A DNA stretch of 64,000 bases from Mesorhizobium terrae (GTDB taxonomy: Bacteria; Pseudomonadota; Alphaproteobacteria; Rhizobiales; Rhizobiaceae). The position numbers and the translations under genes were made by a program. Location: positions 2,745,501 to 2,809,500 of the forward strand of contig NZ_CP044218.1 in NCBI RefSeq assembly GCF_008727715.1. The letters are read 5' to 3'. Position 1 is the first letter of the stretch, and the number at the start of each line of letters is the position of its first letter. Below are positions 1-9,134 of the stretch, one piece after another. The notes under the pieces are model-generated. The model had not been told where the DNA came from. It did no database searches and saw only the letters and a program-made list of their open reading frames with translations.

Positions 1-397
1 CGCTAATGATCCGATCAAAAATCGGTGCTTGGTGTGGCGAAAGGAACCGGATGAACTTGGAGGCGAAGGAGGGACGGGAAAGGCCGTGAAGTGCGTTGAT
101 CTGTTCAAGGGCGCCCATAGGATCTGACTGCGAAATCATTTGCCAGGCACCAGTGAGAGCCTGGCATATTGCTCCGGGTTGATTGTTCTGCTGGACCCTA
201 GCGGCAATGCCGTAATATCCGCCCCATCGGCAGACCTGACGGAGAAATCTCAAGGAGGCACCTTGCGGAAACGCGGTGGCAGCAAGCTGCGCGGCGATGA
301 CCTCCAGCAGATCGGTGTCAGGATACTCAAGTCGATGCTTTCGGATGCAGTCTGGAAAAAGGTGGTCCGCAAGCTCGTATGTTCCGAGATTCACCAT
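1..397 (-). CDS. OGG-fold/HhH-like protein of a restriction locus, C-terminus cut by window edge
   Basis: The ATG lies two bases after the hsdR stop, so the two genes are almost certainly co-transcribed. The frame is open for 132 codons and runs off the left edge, so the C-terminus is not visible. Near residues 107-130 it reads GLSRPSFASKFIRFLSP and then APIFDRIIS. That 'ASK-hydrophobic-RFLSP ... P-I-hydrophobic-D' pattern is what I associate with OGG-fold (8-oxoguanine-glycosylase-like helix-hairpin-helix) proteins often found beside restriction and defence genes. The family assignment is from memory of that motif only; no catalytic Lys/Asp can be judged in the part present. It could instead be an uncharacterised accessory subunit of the type I system. 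The reading frame is well supported, the function weakly. Confidence 0.65.
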   Translation of the reverse strand, partial: MVNLGTYELADHLFPDCIRKHRLEYPDTDLLEVIAAQLAATAFPQGASLRFLRQVCRWGGYYGIAARVQQNNQPGAICQALTGAWQMISQSDPMGALEQINALHGLSRPSFASKFIRFLSPHQAPIFDRIIS

Positions 398-399
398 CG

Positions 400-2844
400 T
401 CACGCTGTCTCCTGATAGAGCGCGTCCTGCATTTCGCGGACCGCCGCCTCAAAACCCTCCTTGCCGCCGAACGCCTTGATGAGTTGCACGACGCTGCCCA
501 TCGTAGTGAACGGCGTCACCTTCAGCACATTGGCGTCGTCCAGATTAAGCACGCCCTCATCGCGATACTTCTCCAGGAGTGCATCGAGCACAGCCCGGGC
601 CTGCGGCCCGTATTTGGTGAACACGTCGCGCTTGCTGACATTCTCTGCCCGCTCACGGCGTGTGAGCGGCTTCTTGTCGAAGGCGACGTGGCAGATCAGA
701 TCGAAGGGATCGAGGTTCTTGCCGAGTTCGTCCGAGACGACGTCGAGCGCCAACCCCTCGGCCTCCAGTTCCTCGATGATCGCCTGTTTGCGCTCGGCGG
801 ATTTCCAACGTTTGAGGAAATCGTCGAGGCTGGCGAAGCACTTCCTGAGCGTCGTCTTGGTGAAATCGCGCAGGGATTCGGTGACAAGCTTACCGTTCTC
901 GTCGAGATATTCGACGCGCTCGGCGAGTATGCGGGCGCCCACGCCGTCGACATAAATCTTACGGATGGTGCCACTGGGAGACGTGACAGGGCCTGGTTCA
1001 TCGACGAGGGTTTCGTCCTCTCGAGGCTCGTAGCGCGTCTGCTCATTTTCCCCGAACCCATCGGGCATTTCGTCTGGCGGGCTGATCGGGTCGCCGTCGT
1101 CCGCCTCGTAAATCTGCACGGGGTCACCGTCGAACTCAGGGTCGGCAAAATGGCTGGTCGCGCCACGAAAATCGATCAGAGTGAAGAAGAATTTCTTGGT
1201 GTCCTCATGAACGCGCGTGCCGCGCCCGACGATCTGCTTGAACTCGGTCATCGAGCCCACCGCGCGATCGAGCACAATCAGCCGGCACGTCTGCGCATCG
1301 ACGCCCGTCGAAAGCAGCCGCGAGGTCGTGACCAGTACGGGATATTTCGCTTCGGGGTCAATGAAATTACCGAGCTGTTCCTGGCCATCCTTGTCGCTGC
1401 CGGTGATGCGCATGACGTAACGCCGGTTCTCGGCTACCAGATCGGCATTCTCGTTGACGAGCGCCTGACGCATCCGCGCTGCGTGCTCCTCATCGACGCA
1501 AAACACGATAGTTTTCTGGAATCGGTCGCCACTCACTTTGAGGAATTCAGTGACCTTCTTCGCGGTCAGTACCGTGCGATCGTCGAGTACAAGGTTTCGG
1601 TCAAAATCCTTGGTATTGTAGATGCGGTCCTCGACCTCGTTGCCGTCCCGGTCGAGCTGGCCGGGTTCCGGGCGGTAGCCTTCCACGTCTCGGTCGATGT
1701 GAACCTTGATGACTTTATAAGGGGCCAGGAAGCCGTCGCTGATGCCTTGCTTCAACGAATAGGTGAAGACCGGCTCGCCGAAATAGTCGGTGTTGGAAAC
1801 GTATTCGGTTTCCTTCGGCGTGGCGGTGAGTCCGATCTGCGTCGCGCTAGAAAAATGCGTCAGGATCTCACGCCAGGCAGAATCTGCGGCCACGCTGCCG
1901 CGATGGCACTCATCGATCACGATTAGGTCGAAGAAGCCAGGCGAGAACTCGCGATAGAGCTTGTGGCGTTCCTCCGGGCCGGTGATCGCTTGATACAGCC
2001 CAAGATAAATTTCGAAGGCTGTGTCGATGCGCCGCTTTTTGTTGAGTGCCAATGTCAGATCGACAGTGGTGCCGTCATGCCGTTCGATCGTCTTGGCATT
2101 GGTGGAAAGCTTCGCCATCGCCGCGCCGAAGGGGCGGAAGTCATTTACCATCGTCTGGTCGATCAGAACGTTACGATCGGCCAAGAAAAGGATGCGCTTC
2201 TTGCGGCCCGCCTTCCACAATCGCCAGATGATTTGAAACGCTGTGTAGGTCTTGCCGGTACCGGTCGCCATCACCAGCAGCACGCGGTCGCGACCCTGGG
2301 CGATGGCCTCGATCGCGCCGTTCACGGCATTCACTTGATAATAGCGAGGGGCCTTGCCGCTGCCGTCGTCGAAATAATCTTGGAGCACAATCTCTTCGGC
2401 TTCGGTGTCGAGGCCCTTCCAGGCGCAATAGCGCGACCACAGATCCGCCGGCGTCGGGAAGTCGTCGAGCCCGATATTGGTTTCGATTGTGGTACTTCCG
2501 CCAGTGCGGTCGTGGAATACGAAGCCATCACCATTTGAGGAAAACACAAAGGGAATATCCAGTGTCGCGGCGTAGTCGAGACCTTGCTGAATCCCATCGC
2601 CGACTGAATGATTGTTGTCCTTCGCTTCGATTAGCGCGATCGGGATATTCGGCTTGTAGTAAAGAACGAAGTCGGCTTTCTTGGCCTTGCCGCGCGTCAC
2701 CAGCTTGCCGCGCACGATGATCCGGCCCCTGGTAAAATAGACTTCCTCCCGAACCTGCACCATCTCGTCCCAGCCGGCGCGCTTGATGGCCGGCAGGATG
2801 AACTTCGTGCAGATGTCGCGTTCGGTGAGTGCTCTCTTGTCCAC
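400..2844 (-). CDS. hsdR: Type I restriction enzyme R subunit (EcoEI-like)
   Basis: 814 residues, a normal HsdR length. An N-terminal PD-(D/E)xK nuclease core is visible as D58 (KADFVLYY) and E73-x-K75 (LIEAKDNN). The SF2 translocase motor follows: Walker A ATGTGKT at 193-199, DECH at 311-314, TATP at 340-343, and the motif VI region GRGTRVHEDT. The C-terminal third matches the EcoEI_R_C style that docks on the methylase. The enzyme cleaves unmodified foreign DNA after ATP-driven translocation, in complex with HsdM and HsdS. Neither hsdM nor hsdS is in the window: upstream is an integrase on the other strand, downstream is the OGG-like gene, so they would have to lie past the left edge. If absent, this would be an orphan or a different DEAD-box defence effector. 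Confidence 0.9.
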   Translation of the reverse strand: MDKRALTERDICTKFILPAIKRAGWDEMVQVREEVYFTRGRIIVRGKLVTRGKAKKADFVLYYKPNIPIALIEAKDNNHSVGDGIQQGLDYAATLDIPFVFSSNGDGFVFHDRTGGSTTIETNIGLDDFPTPADLWSRYCAWKGLDTEAEEIVLQDYFDDGSGKAPRYYQVNAVNGAIEAIAQGRDRVLLVMATGTGKTYTAFQIIWRLWKAGRKKRILFLADRNVLIDQTMVNDFRPFGAAMAKLSTNAKTIERHDGTTVDLTLALNKKRRIDTAFEIYLGLYQAITGPEERHKLYREFSPGFFDLIVIDECHRGSVAADSAWREILTHFSSATQIGLTATPKETEYVSNTDYFGEPVFTYSLKQGISDGFLAPYKVIKVHIDRDVEGYRPEPGQLDRDGNEVEDRIYNTKDFDRNLVLDDRTVLTAKKVTEFLKVSGDRFQKTIVFCVDEEHAARMRQALVNENADLVAENRRYVMRITGSDKDGQEQLGNFIDPEAKYPVLVTTSRLLSTGVDAQTCRLIVLDRAVGSMTEFKQIVGRGTRVHEDTKKFFFTLIDFRGATSHFADPEFDGDPVQIYEADDGDPISPPDEMPDGFGENEQTRYEPREDETLVDEPGPVTSPSGTIRKIYVDGVGARILAERVEYLDENGKLVTESLRDFTKTTLRKCFASLDDFLKRWKSAERKQAIIEELEAEGLALDVVSDELGKNLDPFDLICHVAFDKKPLTRRERAENVSKRDVFTKYGPQARAVLDALLEKYRDEGVLNLDDANVLKVTPFTTMGSVVQLIKAFGGKEGFEAAVREMQDALYQETA

Positions 2845-3059
2845 GCTTCCCCCACCGGACTTATCGCAATACCCAGGTGGTTTCGCAAGAACGGGTCAAA
2901 CCGCTGCCGATCTAGCCTTTTTCCGTCTGTTGAGTGAAGGCCTTTGGACCGAGATCGAACGATCGGCAGCTATCCGCTCGGTGTCGACCGAAAGCTGCCT
3001 TTCCGGTTCCGGCCCCCACTATCTCTCTACTGGCCATGTTGGCCAAAGGGAGAAATGTC

Positions 3060-3692
3060 ATGGGTATCTCAAGGTACGACCCACTCGCCAAAGGTCGGCC
3101 GGCCTGGAATGCAGGCAAGCAGGTCGGCGCCAAACGAGCGCTCAAAGTGAAGCAAATCTGGTTGATCCGCTTTTTCCTAGATAGCGAAGGGCGGATGCGC
3201 GACCGGGCTTTGTTTGACCTCGCAATCGACAGCAAGCTTCGCGGTTGCGACCTCGTCAAAATGAAGATTGGATCGCTTGTTTCAGGCCCGGCAATAAGGG
3301 CCCGATCAATGGTGATCCAGCAGAAGACCGGTCGGCCGGTCCAGTTCGAGATCACCGCAGACACGAGAGCAAGTCTGCTCGCGTGGCTCGAACGTCGTGG
3401 TGGCACTATCGACGACTACGCGTTCCCAAGCCGAGTTGACCGCGACGGGCACCTAAGCACCCGACAGTACGCGAGATTGGTCGATGAATGGATTACGGCG
3501 ATTGGACTGCGCCCTGAGGAATACGGGACACATTCGCTCCGCCGTACCAAGGCGGCATTGATCTACAAGGCTACAGGCAATCTTCGAGCTATTCAGATCT
3601 TGCTCGGACACACCAAGATCGAAAACACGGTTCGATATCTCGGTGTCGATATCGATGACGCGCTTACGCTTGCCGAGACAACTGAAATCTGA
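3060..3692 (+). CDS. Small tyrosine recombinase/integrase
   Basis: With the ATG at 3060 the protein is 210 residues and begins MGISRYDPLAKGRPAWNAGK; an AGGGAG ribosome site lies about 9 bases upstream, so I prefer this to an ATG 42 codons earlier. All catalytic residues of the family are visible: R61 (KLRGCDL), K89 (QQKTGRP), H158-x-x-R161 (HSLRRTKA), H184 (LLGHTKIENT) and the nucleophile Y193 (VRYLG). It lacks the long N-terminal arm-binding and core-binding domains of phage integrases, being almost only a catalytic domain. Such short integrases sit in many proteobacterial defence islands and may mobilise or rearrange them. It is divergent from hsdR and followed by a strong hairpin. No tRNA or obvious direct-repeat att site was found nearby. 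Confidence 0.85.
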   Translation: MGISRYDPLAKGRPAWNAGKQVGAKRALKVKQIWLIRFFLDSEGRMRDRALFDLAIDSKLRGCDLVKMKIGSLVSGPAIRARSMVIQQKTGRPVQFEITADTRASLLAWLERRGGTIDDYAFPSRVDRDGHLSTRQYARLVDEWITAIGLRPEEYGTHSLRRTKAALIYKATGNLRAIQILLGHTKIENTVRYLGVDIDDALTLAETTEI

Positions 3693-3697
3693 TCCCT

Positions 3698-3725
3698 GCG
3701 GCCTCGCCGAATATAGCGAGGCCGC
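3698..3725 (+). terminator. Terminator-like hairpin after the integrase
   Basis: Perfect 10-bp stem (GCGGCCTCGC / GCGAGGCCGC) with an 8-base AT-rich loop, starting 6 bases after the integrase stop. There is no clear U tract, so termination strength is uncertain. It separates the integrase from the convergent reverse transcriptase gene. Confidence 0.65.
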
Positions 3726-3837
3726 GTTCAGCAACGCGCCCCCATTACAGACGTTCAGCCTGCCGACCGATGGGCTCGAAAGCTGCCGTCGGTCGTCGTG
3801 CAGGGTCGAAAACATGACACTATGCCCCCAACCTAGC

Positions 3838-5514
3838 CTAGTAAGCATCGTCTTCGACTTCATAATCATCGTCGTTGTCGAACTCGTCCAACTCGAACGT
3901 GAAATCGTCGAGGAAATCGTCGCGGACGCGCTGGAGACGGACATTGTCACCGCGCAGCGAGCGGAGGGTGGTGTTGATCGACGTGAACCCGGTAGTGATC
4001 GAGAGAAACCGGATTTTCCTAGCTTGTAGCAGCGCAAAATAGGGATCTGCCTCGATGAACGCTGTTGACGGCACAGGATTGATGCCAAGGCCCACGCTCT
4101 CATAGGCGTATAGCCACATGCTGCTGCGGAGACCGTCACCGGAAAGCGCGCTATTCCATCTGGTGAAATCGATCGCACCTTCTACGAGTCGAAGATTGGC
4201 ACACACAGCGGTGAGCAAGGCTACCATCGAGTTATCGATCTCGGTGAGAGGTTCAACACTCGACGCTGAAAGCGGGACCCGCAAACGGGCAGCGAGAAAC
4301 AAAAACCAGATAATCTCGCCGGTCCGGTTCTCGCGGGCGAGTACGGGCAGCCGGTGTTCAAGGAATTCCGTCAGCTTCGGTAATTCAACGTCGTTGCGCT
4401 CGGCTTGGCGCAGCAGCGTGATCTCGACGAGAAACGCGACCAAGCTGGCGTTGCGCCGGTAGGCGGCGATCAAATGGCTTTGGACTTTGGCCCAATTGGT
4501 CGTCCGTACGAATGATGCGCGTGCATTCTGGAAAGCATATTTCTCAACATTCGTGTCGGGGTGTGCATCGCAAACCCGTCCGACGCGATAAAAGAAGTGT
4601 TGAAATTCTGCGTCGCTGCTTGGACCTCGCGGTACATAAGATCGTACTTCCTGCTTCCAGCCATTATCGTGCCTACTTGAAGTTGGAAGGATCACCGACT
4701 TGTCGTTGTTTAGCTCGAGCTCGTACTGTGCAGCAGCTTGGCGAAGAGCCGCGATGAGGTTCTTGCCTGAGTGGTCGGCGCTGCTGCTGATCGTATAGTC
4801 GTCGATATAGCGCGAAGCATCGCGCGGACCGATTCCGACCTTGGCACGCAGAGCGACGTCAATCGCGGATGCGACAACTTCCGCGATCAGGCGTGAGCAG
4901 TCGGGTCCCACCGGCAGGCCGATGGTCTGGCCGTCCTGCGCATTGCGGCACAACAGGTCGATAAGATTGCCAAAATGCTCCGCACCGCGATTGAGTTTGG
5001 CGAACGCCTTGCCGTGGATCGCCCAAGGAATTGCGTGGGTGTAGATCGAGTGAAAGAAGGCGCGAATATCGGCGCCCACGAATTCCTCGCGCCTCGATGA
5101 GAGGTCCACGCGAAAGTCGTCGCGCAAATCGATGTTGGGCCGGATCAGGGCGCGCGGCCCGTTCCAGTCGAAGATCGGTGGCGACGAAGATATCCGCGAG
5201 CTTTTGGCCGCGGTCCGCATCTTAATATAATTGTCGGCAACCGCCCGAGATAAGAGCAAATAGGCAAGAGGATTCGGTACGCCATGACGGCGATCATCCT
5301 TCCCGAAGCGAGGAAAATAGAACCAGCTCGGCTCGGAAATATAGCGGTGGAACGCCGGTTTTCCCCTTATCAGCGGCATTGCTTCGATACCGTCGAGAAC
5401 CGACTTTCGATATTTCGCTAGGTCATACGAAACAAAGCACGGCGGCAGCTCCGGAGCGAAGTATCCATGGGACAAAAGGCGTCGTAGACGTTCGGATTTT
5501 GTCTTTGAAGTCAT
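3838..5514 (-). CDS. Defence-type reverse transcriptase (Abi/DRT class)
   Basis: RNA-directed DNA polymerase fold of the group not tied to introns or retrons. Motif A is ADIRAFFHSIYTHAIPWA, and that D..FFHSIYTH(A/S)IPWA stretch is characteristic of the AbiA/AbiK/AbiP2 and 'unknown group' RTs. Motif B is GLPVGPDCSRLIAE, the catalytic box is YIDD (in SRYIDDYTI), and motif D/E is LNNDKSVIL. After about residue 290 there is a long helical C-terminal domain without a recognised nuclease, as in Abi RTs, ending in a very acidic tail (12 Asp/Glu in the last 16 residues). I start at the ATG at 5514, after a GGGGAG ribosome site; an in-frame ATG at 5541 would add 9 residues. Likely role: phage defence through DNA synthesis. 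It lies between an integrase and SIR2-HerA. The exact DRT class cannot be assigned by eye. Confidence 0.82.
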   Translation of the reverse strand: MTSKTKSERLRRLLSHGYFAPELPPCFVSYDLAKYRKSVLDGIEAMPLIRGKPAFHRYISEPSWFYFPRFGKDDRRHGVPNPLAYLLLSRAVADNYIKMRTAAKSSRISSSPPIFDWNGPRALIRPNIDLRDDFRVDLSSRREEFVGADIRAFFHSIYTHAIPWAIHGKAFAKLNRGAEHFGNLIDLLCRNAQDGQTIGLPVGPDCSRLIAEVVASAIDVALRAKVGIGPRDASRYIDDYTISSSADHSGKNLIAALRQAAAQYELELNNDKSVILPTSSRHDNGWKQEVRSYVPRGPSSDAEFQHFFYRVGRVCDAHPDTNVEKYAFQNARASFVRTTNWAKVQSHLIAAYRRNASLVAFLVEITLLRQAERNDVELPKLTEFLEHRLPVLARENRTGEIIWFLFLAARLRVPLSASSVEPLTEIDNSMVALLTAVCANLRLVEGAIDFTRWNSALSGDGLRSSMWLYAYESVGLGINPVPSTAFIEADPYFALLQARKIRFLSITTGFTSINTTLRSLRGDNVRLQRVRDDFLDDFTFELDEFDNDDDYEVEDDAY

Positions 5515-5772
5515 CGCTCCCCCGAGCCCTTCAGCATGCAATCCTAAGGGCCAAGTCTAGAGGACTATCCCGCGCGCCAATGGCTAGACCATCTGCGCCT
5601 TTTGGGAAAGCAGACTTGCGTGCATATTGGCGATTTGCTCCGGTTTGCGAGTACGCTCAAGGCTGTCCAACCATCAAAGTAGAATGTTAATTTCGCTTGG
5701 CAGTTGCGATTTGCGTCGGTCGAGAAGGCGTTTTGTGACAGGTCTGCTCGCAATAGAAAAATAGGGGGAACT

Positions 5773-7041
5773 ATGGAGTGGAAGGTGCATAGCTATAGGG
5801 TGGGATCGTCCAGCGAGGCCTTCGATTCCATTCCAGCCGGGGCCGATGAACTCGACCAGTTTGTTTCGATGCACCGGCGGAAGATCGAGCCGTGGTTGTC
5901 CGCTGTGTTTCAGGCAGAGCACCTCAACTTGCTTCTCGGGAGCGGATTTACGACTGCGGTGGCGTTTTCCGCAGGCGTGGACGCTACCGGTATGGGAACG
6001 GCTGCCAGCGCATCCCCGCACGCGAAGGCAATCATGGACCACGCTACCATTAGCGCCAAGAAGATGGGGCGCGGAGAGGCCAACATCGAGGACCAGCTAC
6101 GTAGCGCAATCGCTGTTCTCGACGGCTTGGATATCATCGATGCCACCGCCGCAAAGGCGGTGCGCGCTGATATTAACAAGGCGATCGAGATATTTCTCTA
6201 TTCATTGTTGGCGACCGAACGTGGCATTGCGCAGTCAGACAGCGTGCCAGCATCTGCTATGCTACAGTCATTTCTGCTTAGCTTCGCAAGCCGCGCTGCC
6301 TCACGTGAGCGCCTGCATATTTTCACAACCAATTATGATCGTCTGATCGAGCGCGGCTGCGACGATGCCGGACTGCGGATCATCGACCGATTTGTGGGTT
6401 CGCTGCAACCTTGGTTTCGCAACACACGCATTGAACTGGATTACCACTACAATCCACCCGGCATCCGGGGCGAACCGCGTTTCATGGAAGGGGTGGTGCG
6501 TTTTACCAAGCTGCACGGAAGCCTAGACTGGCGTTTCGAAGCCTCTATGCGCCGAATCTATCGCGCTGAGACGCCCTTTGGTGCTGCCGACGATCACCCA
6601 AGTCTTCCGGACTCTCCGGTCGACACGGTGATGATCTATCCGAACCCAGCAAAGGACGTCGAGACGACACAGTATCCCTACGCCGAACTTTTCCGCGACT
6701 TTGCATCCGCAACATGTAGACCCAATTCCGTGGTTGTAACGTACGGCTACGGTTTCGGTGACGATCACATAAATCGCGTACTGCTCGACATGCTGTCAGT
6801 GCCCTCGGCGCATTTGGTTATCATCGCGTTCGACCTCGACGACCGAGTCAAGAACTTCCTCGGTCAGACGCGGCCAGCGCAGGTGAGTTTCCTCGCCGGC
6901 AGGCATTTTGGGAGTCTTCAGCGGCTCGTTGATGACTACTTGCCGAAGCCCGCACTCGATTACATTACCGGCCGTATGTCCGAATTGCTGAAGAACCGAG
7001 CCTACGCCGAGGCACCGACTGACAATGGTGGAACCCAATGA
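5773..7041 (+). CDS. sir2: SIR2-domain NADase of a SIR2-HerA anti-phage system
   Basis: 422 residues from the ATG at 5773 (GGGGGA ribosome site just upstream; an in-frame start at 5704 is less likely). Family motifs in order: the nucleotide loop LLLGSGFTTA (about 53-62), TTNYDRLIE with N187, KLHGSLDW with the catalytic-type H248, and YGYGFGDDHIN near residue 325. These are the SIR2_2-type defence sirtuins that deplete NAD+ on infection rather than deacetylate. Its stop overlaps the start of the next gene by 4 bases (ATGA), so it is translationally coupled to the HerA ATPase, the arrangement of the described SIR2-HerA defence complex. Expected cytoplasmic, acting in a ring complex with HerA. 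The two conserved catalytic positions look intact. Confidence 0.9.
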   Translation: MEWKVHSYRVGSSSEAFDSIPAGADELDQFVSMHRRKIEPWLSAVFQAEHLNLLLGSGFTTAVAFSAGVDATGMGTAASASPHAKAIMDHATISAKKMGRGEANIEDQLRSAIAVLDGLDIIDATAAKAVRADINKAIEIFLYSLLATERGIAQSDSVPASAMLQSFLLSFASRAASRERLHIFTTNYDRLIERGCDDAGLRIIDRFVGSLQPWFRNTRIELDYHYNPPGIRGEPRFMEGVVRFTKLHGSLDWRFEASMRRIYRAETPFGAADDHPSLPDSPVDTVMIYPNPAKDVETTQYPYAELFRDFASATCRPNSVVVTYGYGFGDDHINRVLLDMLSVPSAHLVIIAFDLDDRVKNFLGQTRPAQVSFLAGRHFGSLQRLVDDYLPKPALDYITGRMSELLKNRAYAEAPTDNGGTQ

Positions 7042-9134
7042 ACTCGCCAATCGAACGGCTTGCCGCACTCGTCATCGGCACCGTCGAGTCTATCTCGTCC
7101 GACGAAATCCGCGTGCTGCTCGATCTCGATGCGCCGCAGTCGACCGCGCTCAATACGGGCACTCCGACAAGTTTTCCGCGCCTCAACAGCTATGTGCTTA
7201 TTCCAAATGAGGCTGGCGCAACCGTTGCTTACGTGACTTGGATCGGCATTGAACGCTCGCCTTATCCAAAGCGATCCGGGCTCAAGGACTTTGGTCTGAT
7301 CGACTTACCATTTCCGTTGCGGAAGATGGCACTTGCACCAATCGGGACGCTGACCGTGCGCCGCGATCGTCGCGCCGATACCAGCGTGTACGAGTTGAGC
7401 CGCGGCGTGATCGCCTTTCCATCCGTTGGTGACCAAGTTCTGATCCCGACGCCGGAACAGATTGCCGCCATCGTGGGGGCGAAGGACAAGGATCGAAGAG
7501 TCCGTATCGGTTCGTCGCCGCTGGCCGCCGACACATCGATCATGGTCGACCCCGACAAAATCTTTGGTCGGCACGTTGCCGTGTTGGGCAACACCGGTAG
7601 TGGGAAATCGTGTTCAGTCGCCGGGCTGATCCGATGGTCGCTGGAAGCGGCACAAGAGGCGCTAGAAGAAGGCATGCAAGCACCCAATGCGCGCTTTGTC
7701 ATCCTCGATCCTAACGGCGAATACGCGCGCGCCTTTGAAGATAGGGGCGACAAGGTTCGCTTGTTTAGGGTTCCGCCGGTGAACGCCGAGGTAGGCGAAC
7801 GGCCGCTTCGTTTGCCGGCCTGGTTGTGGAACGGTCATGAATGGACGGCTGTCTCATTCGCGAGGCCTGGAGCCCAACGTCCTCTGTTGCTACAAGCCTT
7901 ACGCGATCTTAAAAGCGGCAATCTGGAGGGCATGCCGCCCGAAGCGCTGGTGCGGCGCCACGTCCATTCCTATCGGCTCCTCGTGGACGCATTGCTTTCC
8001 CGAGGGCCCGCATCATTCGCCGGCGAACCGGGACCGCGACGCCAATGTGGCGAGCTCTTAGATAACATCGCGACAGACTGTGATGATTTGAGCGCGCGGA
8101 TCGCAGGCGATCCGCAGGCGCTGCTAACCGACATTGCGTCCTCAGTTCGTGATATCGCGAACAATCGCCGTGGTAATAACGGATGGTTCAATAGTTTCAC
8201 GGTGCAAGAAATCGAATCCGTACAGACATCGCTTCAAAGCTTCCTGGATGCTGTTGCGGACGGTCTTGTTGCGGCGCAAGTGACTGAGGACGCGCCAATT
8301 CCGTTCGATGTGGATATGCTCTCCGACCATCTTGAGCGGATTGCCGCGACCGAAGGCGCAGGGCTAGCCGGTTTCATCAGCACTCTCGGCATGCGTATCC
8401 GCGGCATGATGGCCGATCCACGTCTCGGGCAGGTAGTCGGCAGCGAACCCACTCTCACTCTTGATGCTTGGCTCAACGATCTCATAGGCAGCGATGCCTC
8501 CGCCAACGGCCAAGTCGCAATTATCGACCTTTCCCTTGTACCGTCAGAGATCATTCATGTCGTCGTGGCGGTTCTTGCACGCCTCGTATTCGAAGCCTTG
8601 CAGCGCTACCGTCGGCTGCATCCTCAGGGCCGCCCGCTTCCAACGACGCTAGTGCTGGAGGAAGCGCACAGTTTCGTACGGCGCGGAGCAAACGATGAGG
8701 GGCCGGCCGAGAATCCGGCGCAGCTATGCCGCGAAATTTTTGAGAAGATCGCACGCGAGGGACGCAAGTTCGGCCTTGGCCTTATGCTGTCGTCGCAACG
8801 CCCATCCGAACTCTCGTCGACCATCCTAGCGCAGTGCAATACGTTCTTGCTCCATCGGATCGTGAACGATCTCGATCAGGCACTGGTTGCCCGACTCGTT
8901 CCCGACAATGTCGCAGGTCTACTGAAGGAACTGCCAAGCTTGCCTTCACGACAAGCAGTTCTCCTTGGATGGGCTACACCTATCCCGCTTCTCGTCGAGA
9001 TGGAGGAACTTGCCGAAGTGCACCGTCCTCGGTCGTCGGATCCCGATTTCTGGGAGGTTTGGACCGGCAAGAAGCCGCGAGCGATCGACTGGCCCAGTCT
9101 GGTGAAGGATTGGACTGGTTTATCGCAGGCTTGA
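7038..9134 (+). CDS. herA: HerA-family hexameric ATPase, partner of SIR2
   Basis: 698 residues. The N-terminal 70 or so form a HAS-barrel-like beta domain (IGTVESISSDEIRVLLDL). The FtsK/HerA motor follows: Walker A GNTGSGKS near residue 188, then FVILDPNGEYARAF, Walker B TTLVLEEAHSFV near residue 538, the sensor-like SSQRPSEL, and the arginine-finger region FLLHRIVNDLDQALV. In SIR2-HerA systems this ATPase forms a ring on which SIR2 protomers assemble, and nucleotide state and phage DNA control NAD+ consumption. No NurA nuclease gene accompanies it, which supports a defence rather than a repair role. Start is the ATG overlapping the SIR2 stop; a GGTGGA ribosome site lies inside the SIR2 tail. 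Confidence 0.92.
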   Translation: MNSPIERLAALVIGTVESISSDEIRVLLDLDAPQSTALNTGTPTSFPRLNSYVLIPNEAGATVAYVTWIGIERSPYPKRSGLKDFGLIDLPFPLRKMALAPIGTLTVRRDRRADTSVYELSRGVIAFPSVGDQVLIPTPEQIAAIVGAKDKDRRVRIGSSPLAADTSIMVDPDKIFGRHVAVLGNTGSGKSCSVAGLIRWSLEAAQEALEEGMQAPNARFVILDPNGEYARAFEDRGDKVRLFRVPPVNAEVGERPLRLPAWLWNGHEWTAVSFARPGAQRPLLLQALRDLKSGNLEGMPPEALVRRHVHSYRLLVDALLSRGPASFAGEPGPRRQCGELLDNIATDCDDLSARIAGDPQALLTDIASSVRDIANNRRGNNGWFNSFTVQEIESVQTSLQSFLDAVADGLVAAQVTEDAPIPFDVDMLSDHLERIAATEGAGLAGFISTLGMRIRGMMADPRLGQVVGSEPTLTLDAWLNDLIGSDASANGQVAIIDLSLVPSEIIHVVVAVLARLVFEALQRYRRLHPQGRPLPTTLVLEEAHSFVRRGANDEGPAENPAQLCREIFEKIAREGRKFGLGLMLSSQRPSELSSTILAQCNTFLLHRIVNDLDQALVARLVPDNVAGLLKELPSLPSRQAVLLGWATPIPLLVEMEELAEVHRPRSSDPDFWEVWTGKKPRAIDWPSLVKDWTGLSQA

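Noticed and set aside
379..1926. Long plus-strand frame (515 codons) opposite hsdR
   Set aside because: It is antisense to hsdR with intact motifs on the minus strand; a GC-rich genome gives long empty antisense frames.
3000..3100. tRNA or att site for the integrase
   Set aside because: No tRNA-like sequence or matching direct repeats were found; only a TGGCCA pair around 3030, too short to count.
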